Assembly: GCA_048262255.1 (NCBI GenBank)
Contig: JBLXFH010000001.1
Coordinates: forward strand, 806,001 to 870,000
From: JABMNT01 sp048262255
Lineage (GTDB): Bacteria > Pseudomonadota > Alphaproteobacteria > Rhodospirillales > Casp-alpha2
Length of the DNA stretch: 64,000 nt
Reading direction: 5' to 3'
Below, piece after piece: positions 57,957 to 64,000 of this stretch. Within the stretch, counting starts at the first letter, position 1, and the number at the start of each line of letters is the position of its first letter. The translations under genes and the position numbers were made by a program. The notes beneath the pieces were generated by a model, which saw only the letters and a program-made list of their open reading frames with translations, was not told the origin of the DNA and did no database searches.

Positions 57957-60434
57957 ATGACTGACGAACCCACAGAGCAACCAAAAGCAAAGCAGACCAC
58001 AGCTGAGGCGGCCGAGGATTACGGCGCTGATTCGATTAAGGTTCTGCGCGGTCTGGAAGCGGTGCGCAAACGTCCCGGCATGTATATCGGCGATACCGAT
58101 GACGGTTCCGGATTGCATCATATGGTTTACGAGGTTGTCGATAACGCCATTGATGAGGCGCTGGCCGGTCATTGTGATATCGTCAAAGTCATTCTGAACG
58201 GCGATGGTTCGGTTTCTGTCAGTGACAACGGTCGCGGCATTCCGGTAGATATGCATCACGAGGAAGGCGTTTCGGCAGCCGAAGTGATCATGACCCAGCT
58301 CCATGCTGGCGGTAAGTTCGACCAGAATTCCTACAAGGTTTCCGGCGGTCTGCACGGGGTGGGTGTGTCCGTTGTGAATGCCTTGTCGGACTGGATGGAA
58401 TTGAAAATCTGGCGTGATGGCAAGGAACATTTTATCCGCTTTATCGATGGCGCTGCGGAATCGCCATTAATCATAACCGGCGATGCGCCGCTCACCGAAG
58501 ACGGTACGCCGTTGACCGGAACCGAGTTGAAGTTTCATGCGTCGGCCGAAATCTTTACCCAGACCGAATACGATCTCGGCACCCTGGAACACCGGCTGCG
58601 CGAACTGGCGTTTTTGAATTCCGGTGTCTATTTGCAGATTACCGATGACCGTGGCGTCGAGCCGAAGGTGATTGATCTGCATTATGAAGGGGGACTTGAA
58701 GCCTTCGTTACCTATCTGGACCGCTCGAAAACCCGTCTCCATGACAACGCCATTTCGATCACCGGAGAGAAAGACGGTATTACGGTGGAAGCGGCCATGC
58801 AGTGGAACGACAGCTATCATGAATCGACGCTGTGTTTTACCAACAACATTCCGCAGCGCGATGGCGGCACCCATCTGGCCGGGTTCCGCGGCGCCCTGAC
58901 CCGGACCATCAACAACTACGCCGTCGATTCCGGATCGGCTAAAAAAGCCAAGGTCAACATCACCGGCGACGATGCCCGTGAAGGCATGACCTGTGTATTG
59001 TCGGTTAAAGTCCCAGATCCGAAATTCTCATCGCAGACCAAGGACAAGCTGGTTTCGTCAGAAGTCCGCCCGGTAGTCGAATCGTTGATCAGCACGACAC
59101 TGGATCAATGGTTTGAAGAACATCCCGCCGATGCCAAACGGGTGGTTCAGAAAATTGTCGAAGCTGCCGCCGCCCGCGAGGCCGCCAAGAAGGCGCGTGA
59201 ACTGACCCGGCGCAAAGGGGCGCTCGATATCAGTTCTCTGCCCGGCAAGCTGGCGGACTGTCAGGAGCGCGACCCGGCGCTTTCCGAACTGTTTATCGTC
59301 GAGGGTGATTCTGCTGGTGGATCTGCCAAGCAGGGAAGACATCGCAAAAACCAGGCGATTTTACCGTTGCGCGGCAAGATTTTGAACGTCGAGCGGGCCC
59401 GTTTTGACAAGATGCTGAGTTCGACAGAAATCGGCACCTTGATCACGGCGCTGGGCACCGGGATCGGTCGTGAGGATTTTGATGCGGAAAAATGCCGCTA
59501 TCATAAAATTATCATTATGACGGACGCTGACGTGGACGGCAGCCATATCCGGACCCTGCTGCTCACCTTCTTTTACCGGCAAATGCCGGAGATTATTGAA
59601 AAGGGTTACCTTTATATTGCGCAACCGCCTTTGTATCGGGCGAAGCGCGGCAATTCGGAAGTCTATCTGAAGGACGACCGGGCGCTGGAAGTCTATCTGT
59701 TCTCGACGGCCATTGATGATGGCTCCGTGTTTACGACGCATGAAGGCGACCAGATTGCCGGCGCCGATCTGCGGGCGACGGCGGACGAAAGCCGCCAGGT
59801 CAAGGAACTGCTGGTCCATCTGGCGAAACTGGTGCCGGTATTTATCCTTGAACAGGCGGCCATTGCCAGCGCTCTGGATCCGGAACTTTTGTCCGATCAG
59901 GAACGCGCAATGGCGACAGCCGGCTATATCGCCAAGCGGCTGGATGTCCTGTCACCGGAAACCGAACGCGGCTGGCAGGGGGAATACTCGGACTCCGTTG
60001 GCCTGACTTTCCGGCGCACCCTGCGCGGGGTGACGGAAACCCATACCATTGATGGCACCCTGATCCGCTCCTCCGATGCGCGGCGCCTGAACGACCGGGC
60101 CGGACGGTTGCAGCAGTTGTTCGGAAAGCACGGCACGCTGTCGGCAAAAGACAAAGAGCATGTTATCACCGGGCCGGTGTCGCTGGTCGACATGATTATC
60201 GAGATTGGCCGCAAGGGCATCAGCTTCCAGCGCTACAAGGGGCTGGGTGAAATGAACCCGGAACAGCTCTGGGAAACGACGCTCGATCCCAACGTGCGCT
60301 CGCTTTTGCAGGTCCGGGTCGACCATACGGATGATGCAGAAGACGTCTTTTCAACACTCATGGGCGACGTCGTCGAACCGCGCCGCGAGTTCATTCAGAG
60401 CAATGCCCTGAAGGTCGCCAATCTGGACGTGTAA
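57957..60434 (+). CDS. gyrB: GyrB, DNA gyrase subunit B
   Basis: An 825 aa type II topoisomerase subunit. The GHKL ATPase domain carries YEVVDNAIDEALAGHCD near 60-76 and GGLHGVGVSVVNALSDW near 129-145. The TOPRIM domain follows with EGDSAGGSAKQGRHRK near 448-463 and DADVDGSHIRTLLL near 523-536. The C-terminal end is GyrB-like (FQRYKGLGEMNPEQLWETT). The protein adds negative supercoils with GyrA. The hairpin ACGTC/GACGT just upstream (57912-57933) may influence expression. Confidence 0.97.
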   Translation: MTDEPTEQPKAKQTTAEAAEDYGADSIKVLRGLEAVRKRPGMYIGDTDDGSGLHHMVYEVVDNAIDEALAGHCDIVKVILNGDGSVSVSDNGRGIPVDMHHEEGVSAAEVIMTQLHAGGKFDQNSYKVSGGLHGVGVSVVNALSDWMELKIWRDGKEHFIRFIDGAAESPLIITGDAPLTEDGTPLTGTELKFHASAEIFTQTEYDLGTLEHRLRELAFLNSGVYLQITDDRGVEPKVIDLHYEGGLEAFVTYLDRSKTRLHDNAISITGEKDGITVEAAMQWNDSYHESTLCFTNNIPQRDGGTHLAGFRGALTRTINNYAVDSGSAKKAKVNITGDDAREGMTCVLSVKVPDPKFSSQTKDKLVSSEVRPVVESLISTTLDQWFEEHPADAKRVVQKIVEAAAAREAAKKARELTRRKGALDISSLPGKLADCQERDPALSELFIVEGDSAGGSAKQGRHRKNQAILPLRGKILNVERARFDKMLSSTEIGTLITALGTGIGREDFDAEKCRYHKIIIMTDADVDGSHIRTLLLTFFYRQMPEIIEKGYLYIAQPPLYRAKRGNSEVYLKDDRALEVYLFSTAIDDGSVFTTHEGDQIAGADLRATADESRQVKELLVHLAKLVPVFILEQAAIASALDPELLSDQERAMATAGYIAKRLDVLSPETERGWQGEYSDSVGLTFRRTLRGVTETHTIDGTLIRSSDARRLNDRAGRLQQLFGKHGTLSAKDKEHVITGPVSLVDMIIEIGRKGISFQRYKGLGEMNPEQLWETTLDPNVRSLLQVRVDHTDDAEDVFSTLMGDVVEPRREFIQSNALKVANLDV

Positions 60435-60506
60435 ATTCCTGTTGGTGTGGGTTCACTCATAAAATGAGAATCGATTCATCTATAACATGTGTCTAGAACG
60501 GCATTA
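60435..60506 (+). other. Short spacer between gyrB and the IS3 debris
   Basis: A 72-nt AT-biased spacer between the gyrB stop and the insertion-sequence remnant. No T-run-backed hairpin was seen, so gyrB has no clear terminator here. Whether the IS inserted into a former downstream gene or terminator cannot be told. Confidence 0.4.
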
Positions 60507-60920
60507 ATGTCTAAAGCACCTGATCTGAGGGAGCATGTTGTCTTGCCGCCCGAAATTAAGGAGGCGGCTTTAGCCGATCTGTCACTGGACAAGATAGCAC
60601 TGGAGGAAGTGCTAAAAAAGATGTGAGTCCCAAGGACCGACACAAAGCTGTGGTTATCTGCAAAGATTTGGGGCTGAGTGAGCGACGCTCTTGCACGGTG
60701 CTAGGAGCACCATGTTCTACTGTTCGCTACCGATCTGTAAGGCCGCCGGAGACAGCGCTCAGGCAACGCATGCATGAACTGGCGGCTCAACACCGTCGCT
60801 TCGGTCATCCCCATTTGCACGGTTTACTCCGCCGTGAGGGCTTTGGGGCCAATCACAAGAAAACCCACCGGCTTTATGTGGAAGAGGGCCTGCAAGTGCG
60901 CAAGCGCAAGAATGGAATAA
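60507..60920 (+). mobile_element. Degraded IS3-family transposase (end of orfA plus start of orfB)
   Basis: A short frame 60507-60626 reads MSKAPDLREHVVLPPEIKEA, then LSLDKIALEEVLKKM, a pattern like the end of IS3 OrfA. Its stop overlaps the orfB start (GTG 60623) as in intact elements. OrfB then reads MSPKDRHKAVVICKDLGLSE, AAQHRRFGHPHLHGLLRREG and NHKKTHRLYVEEGLQVRKRK, the N-terminal OrfB region before the DDE domain. Similarity stops near 60910, so the DDE catalytic core is missing. It is a non-functional fragment. The nearby gene tail at 60908-61113 is in another frame. Confidence 0.8.
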
Positions 60921-61113
60921 AGTGGATGAACGCGAGCGTAATGCAATCGCGATTGACGAGCATCTGGCCAATATAGCGGCGTTGCGCAGTAAAAACCTGG
61001 AACACATCAGATTGAAGGCCCGGTTACACTTGGATTCCGCCAGAAAAACCTTTCTGCAGGCGATCTCAAATACTGAAATTGACCAGAGACCCAAACCGCC
61101 TTCCAAACTCTAA
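60908..61113 (+). pseudogene. Orphan C-terminal gene fragment next to the IS remnant
   Basis: From about 60908 a different frame continues to TAA 61111-61113, coding for QEWNKVDERERNAIAIDEHL, ANIAALRSKNLEHIRLKARL and a tail ending RPKPPSKL. It reads as real helical protein with no start of its own other than GTG 60922. It may be the tail of a gene broken by the IS or a chance frame. I do not recognise the family. Downstream (61129-61144) the sequence GGAACTGCTCCCCGATT resembles the end repeat of IS3-type elements, from memory only. Confidence 0.45.
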
Positions 61114-61168
61114 GAGCCTGCTGACCAACGGAACTGCTCCCCGATTTAAGGCGTTCGCAGAAAAATAG

Positions 61169-61197
61169 TTGACTTGTACTTTCAGAAAGAATTATGT
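61169..61197 (+). promoter_or_regulatory. Candidate promoter of the sugar ABC operon
   Basis: TTGACT (61169-61174), a 17-nt spacer and TTATGT (61192-61197), or an 18-nt spacer with TATGTT (61193-61198), give a good sigma-70-type pair. The large palindrome begins 6 nt downstream, placing it over the likely start site. Confidence 0.6.
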
Positions 61198-61202
61198 TCT
61201 CG

Positions 61203-61241
61203 AAGTGAAATAAAATTCATCTAATGAAATATAATTCACTT
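61203..61241. promoter_or_regulatory. Large nested palindromic operator upstream of the binding-protein gene
   Basis: AAGTGAA (61203-61209) and TTCACTT (61235-61241) flank an inner dyad TTCAT-CTA-ATGAA (61216-61228), with the same centre at about 61222. The whole 39-nt block is close to a palindrome. It lies just downstream of the -10, where a dimeric repressor would block transcription. It probably binds a LacI-, GntR- or ROK-type sugar regulator; the regulator gene is not in view. Confidence 0.6.
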
Positions 61242-61254
61242 ATGGATAAAACAC

Positions 61255-61281
61255 CGACCAATGCGGGAGCTGAGTCGGTCT
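61255..61281 (+). promoter_or_regulatory. Short leader hairpin before the binding-protein gene
   Basis: ACCGAC (61254-61259 region) can pair with GTCGGT near 61275-61280 over about 15 nt, in the leader between the operator and the ATG at 61312. No T-run follows. It may affect mRNA stability; importance is unclear. Confidence 0.3.
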
Positions 61282-61311
61282 TTAAAAACCAAGATAACAG
61301 GAGGGGCCTCA

Positions 61312-62334
61312 ATGAAGCCTTTATTTTTGAAGAAACTATTGGCAACAGCAGCTGTTGCGTTGTCGGTATCTGCGGTAACAGGTGTAACATCAGCCAATGC
61401 CGAAGGAAGCAAATTTGCCTGCAATCCGGGCGAAACCTATTTCATGAACGTTATGGTCTCCGGCCACCCTTACTGGGTTCCGGTCTTTGAAGGATACAAG
61501 CAGGCCGCAGAAGCCATGGGCTGTAAAGTTGTCTTCTCTGGTACGCCGGATTACGACATTACCAAGCAGATTGCCTCGTTCGAGCAGGATCTGGCAAAAA
61601 AACCGGCCGGTATTCTGTTGCACCCCATGAATGCGGATCCATTCATCGAGCCTATCAACCGGGCCATTACCAATGGAACGACTGTCGTTACCTTTGCCGC
61701 TGATTCCCCCAATTCTAATCGGGTTTCCTACATCACATCCGATAATCTGGCCGAAGCCAAATATGCGGCTGATGAGATTGCCGGACTGATGGGTAAAAAG
61801 GGTAAATACGGTGTGCTTGAGAATCCGGGACAAAGCAATCACGACCTGCGGGTGACAGCATTCATTTCCTACATGGGAAAAAACTATCCGGATATGAAGC
61901 TGGCCGGCCGTCAGGCAACCAATCAGGACGCCTCAAAAGCCTATACGGCGGTTGGTGCCATGTTGCAGGCCAACCCGGACTTGGGCGCGTTGTGGATTCC
62001 GGAAGCGGGATCTGCGGAAGGTGCTGTTCAGGCAGTACAGGAAGCCAAGGCCAAAGTCATCATCATGCATGCCGACATCAGCCCGGTTACGCGTGAGCAC
62101 ATCAAGGCCGGGAATATCCACCAGGCCTTGAGCCCCAATCAGGGCATGCAGGGATACATGGGCTTCATTTTGACCTTCATGGCAAAACACCCGGATCTGA
62201 TTGATCCCTTCAATGACTACAAACGGACCGGTTTCAATCCCATGGGTGTGCCGTTTGTCGATAACGGTTTTGCCGTGGTTACCAAAGATAACGCCGATGA
62301 TTTTGATCTCGGTGCCTATATGAAAGGTCGTTAA
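61312..62334 (+). CDS. Periplasmic sugar-binding protein of an ABC transporter (ribose/LacI-type fold)
   Basis: A 340 aa exported protein with a signal peptide ending ANA|EG at residue 30. The mature chain has the type I periplasmic fold: FMNVMVSGHPYWVPVFEGYK near 43-62, PAGILLHPMNADPFIEPINR near 98-117, and a C-terminal QGYMGFILTFMAKHP. This is the ribose/xylose/inositol-type class. ATG 61312 follows AGGAGGGG. The partner ATPase gene lies downstream across a hairpin. The ligand is unknown; the class suggests a monosaccharide or polyol. Confidence 0.92.
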   Translation: MKPLFLKKLLATAAVALSVSAVTGVTSANAEGSKFACNPGETYFMNVMVSGHPYWVPVFEGYKQAAEAMGCKVVFSGTPDYDITKQIASFEQDLAKKPAGILLHPMNADPFIEPINRAITNGTTVVTFAADSPNSNRVSYITSDNLAEAKYAADEIAGLMGKKGKYGVLENPGQSNHDLRVTAFISYMGKNYPDMKLAGRQATNQDASKAYTAVGAMLQANPDLGALWIPEAGSAEGAVQAVQEAKAKVIIMHADISPVTREHIKAGNIHQALSPNQGMQGYMGFILTFMAKHPDLIDPFNDYKRTGFNPMGVPFVDNGFAVVTKDNADDFDLGAYMKGR

Positions 62335-62373
62335 GGCCTAATTATCGTTACGATTCTTCGTACGATTGGGTAT

Positions 62374-62426
62374 GCTGTCTGCCGGTCCGGGTCTCTCTCC
62401 CTAGGGGCCACTTTCCGGCGGGCAGC
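62374..62426 (+). repeat. Intercistronic hairpin between binding-protein and ATPase genes
   Basis: GCTGTCTGCCGG (62374-62385) pairs with CCGGCGGGCAGC (62415-62426) through 12 bp (two G-U) over a 29-nt loop that has its own weak pairing. No T-run follows. Such stems protect the upstream mRNA 3' end, and would raise binding-protein output relative to the transporter; this is inference. Confidence 0.6.
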
Positions 62427-62458
62427 AACTCGGAAATTCAAAAAAGAAAATCAGGGTT

Positions 62459-64000
62459 ATGTCTTCACAAACCGTATTGAAAATATCAAAGATCAGTAAA
62501 TCATTCGGTGCGACGAAAGCGCTGACCGAAGTCGATTTTGATCTGCGCCGGGGTGAAATTCATGCTTTGGCGGGTGAAAACGGCGCCGGTAAATCGACGT
62601 TGATGAATATCATTGACGGCATCCACCAGCCCGATAGTGGGGATATCTATATCAACGGTGAGAAGATGCATATTTCATCTCCGGCCGTGGCCCAGAAAAT
62701 GGGAATTGGTTTTGTCCATCAGGAAATCGCCTTGTGCCCCGATGTGACGGTGGCTGAAAATATTTATATGGCGCAAACCAATGCGCGTACGTCTTTTTTA
62801 ATGGATTATGTCGACATTCATAAACGGGCACGCGACGTTTTTGCCCAACTGAGTCCCATTGATCCGGCGACCTTAGTCAGGGATCTTTCGATATCTAACC
62901 AACAACTTGTCGAAATAGCCAAGGCGTTGACCCTGGATTGCCAAATTCTGATCCTTGATGAACCAACAGCGGCGCTCACGGAAAAGGAGTCACAAACCCT
63001 TTTTTCAATCATGCGTTCACTGGCTGATAATGGGATTTCCATTATCTATATCTCACACCGTATGGTCGAGATTTTTGACAACTGCGATCGCGTATCGGTA
63101 TTTCGGGATGGTCAGCATGTCATGACCAGCAATGTGGCTGATATCACAGCGGACGATATCGTTAACAGCATGGTGGGCCGGGTCATTGATCAGCTGTACC
63201 CACCAAAGCAAACCCCGGAAGAAAAATCTGAAGAACTGATCCTGAAAGTCACAGGCCTGAGCGATGGCAGCCGGTTTCGGGATGTCTCCTTTGAATTGCA
63301 CAGAGGTGAAATTCTCGGTATCGCCGGATTGATCGGTGCCGGGCGTAGTGAAATTGTAAAGGGTATATGCGGGCTTGAGGGCAATGCGGCGGGGGATATT
63401 GTCCTGAAAGGCCATCCTTTGAACATCTCGTGTTATCAGGACAGTATTGGCGAGGGCATCGTTTATCTGTCGGAGGACCGTAAGGGAGATGGTGTGTTTC
63501 TGGATCTTTCCATTGCGGCCAATATTTCAGCTCTTTCTGTTGAACAGATATCATCACGCTACGGGTTAATCAATAATCGCAAGGAACTGACACAGGCACG
63601 TCAACTGGGCAACCAACTGAATTTGAAATGCGGACACATTACACATCCCGTATCCTCCCTGAGTGGCGGTAATCAGCAAAAGGTAGCCATCGCGAAAATG
63701 CTGTCCATAAACCCCCGGCTGATTTTTTTGGATGAGCCGACGCGCGGCGTTGATGTGGGGGCGAAGTCGGAAATTCATAAAATCCTGCGCGACCTTGCCC
63801 ACGAGGGCGTTGGCATCATTGTCATCTCGTCGGAATTGCCGGAATTGATCGGTTTGTGTGACCGGGTGCTGGTTATCCGCGAAGGCCTGATCAGTGGCGA
63901 AGTTGGGGGCGGTGAGATGACGGAAGAAAACATCATGCATCTGGCGTCAATTACCGGTGCGCCAAGAAATGCAGAATATAAAAAGCAGGAACACAGACGA
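62459..64000 (+). CDS. Sugar ABC transporter ATP-binding protein (RbsA/MglA type), 3' truncated by window
   Basis: The frame runs 514 codons and is still open at base 64000, so the stop is outside the window; known relatives have about 500 aa, so little is missing. Two ATPase halves are present. The first has Walker A AGENGAGKSTLM at 38-49, signature LSISNQQLVEIAKAL and Walker B LILDEPTAAL. The second has a degenerate Walker A GLIGAGRSEIVKG, signature LSGGNQQKVAIAKML and LDEPTRGVDVGAKSEI. This two-domain form energises ribose/galactose-type importers. ATG 62459 follows AGGGTT. The permease should follow downstream. Confidence 0.9.
   Translation, partial: MSSQTVLKISKISKSFGATKALTEVDFDLRRGEIHALAGENGAGKSTLMNIIDGIHQPDSGDIYINGEKMHISSPAVAQKMGIGFVHQEIALCPDVTVAENIYMAQTNARTSFLMDYVDIHKRARDVFAQLSPIDPATLVRDLSISNQQLVEIAKALTLDCQILILDEPTAALTEKESQTLFSIMRSLADNGISIIYISHRMVEIFDNCDRVSVFRDGQHVMTSNVADITADDIVNSMVGRVIDQLYPPKQTPEEKSEELILKVTGLSDGSRFRDVSFELHRGEILGIAGLIGAGRSEIVKGICGLEGNAAGDIVLKGHPLNISCYQDSIGEGIVYLSEDRKGDGVFLDLSIAANISALSVEQISSRYGLINNRKELTQARQLGNQLNLKCGHITHPVSSLSGGNQQKVAIAKMLSINPRLIFLDEPTRGVDVGAKSEIHKILRDLAHEGVGIIVISSELPELIGLCDRVLVIREGLISGEVGGGEMTEENIMHLASITGAPRNAEYKKQEHRR

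Noticed and set aside
1..64000. CRISPR arrays and tRNA/rRNA genes
   Set aside because: No regularly spaced repeats and no clover-leaf or rRNA sequence were found in the gene-free stretches.

Overview
The window is chromosomal DNA from an alphaproteobacterium of moderate GC content. The evidence is the gene order and the families present: fur-miaB-phoH-ybeY-corC-lnt-HTH regulator-metK-trmB-rimP-nusA-ylxR-infB-rbfA-truB-rpsO-pnp; a MucR/Ros regulator; an Irr-like Fur protein beside fabA-fabB-fabI; ubiE-ubiB-coaBC-dut; and rpsT-dnaA-dnaN-recF-gyrB. A PAS_5-type protein and the TRAP and sugar ABC uptake systems fit a Rhodospirillales-like heterotroph, but the genus cannot be fixed from the sequence alone.

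Layout. 1-7060: the end of a sensor histidine kinase, small proteins, an Nfu-type Fe-S scaffold, a Bax-like glucosaminidase, a polysaccharide deacetylase, tsaB, a TusA-like protein, mucR and fur. 7166-13262: tRNA, rRNA and envelope housekeeping (miaB, phoH, ybeY, corC, lnt, HTH regulator). 13243-14836: three accessory genes (LysE-type exporter, small dimeric barrel protein, DUF2059 protein). 15148-26622: metK and trmB, then the long nusA-infB translation/RNA operon ending at a terminator after pnp. 26913-30888: a TRAP transporter operon with a PhyH-type dioxygenase. 30971-32716: a chemoreceptor on the minus strand. 33104-38931: the unsaturated fatty acid genes fabA-fabB-fabI, irr, and a rubrerythrin / CCG-type Fe-S protein / DUF3501 set. 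39012-44779: assorted metabolic genes. 44785-49145 (minus): a DsrE2-like protein, MoeB, CysK, an Rrf2 regulator, Dut and CoaBC. 49219-51527 (minus): ubiB and ubiE. 51603-60434: mutM, a secreted protein, rpsT, dnaA, dnaN, recF and gyrB. 60507-61113: IS3-family debris and an orphan gene tail. 61312-64000: the start of a sugar-type ABC uptake operon, cut by the window edge.

Several regulatory elements read clearly. They are a TTGACG-N17-TATAAG promoter for rpsT, a TTGACG-N17-CATAAT promoter for rubrerythrin with a Fur-box-like dyad upstream, a large nested palindrome just after the promoter of the sugar ABC operon, a two-hairpin leader in front of pnp, a structured leader in front of metK, a terminator-like hairpin ahead of rimP, and strong intercistronic hairpins after both transporter binding-protein genes.

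The two accessory gene sets most worth following are the rubrerythrin/Fe-S/DUF3501 module, whose rubrerythrin lacks its rubredoxin domain, and the minus-strand DsrE2-MoeB-CysK-Rrf2 sulfur cluster.
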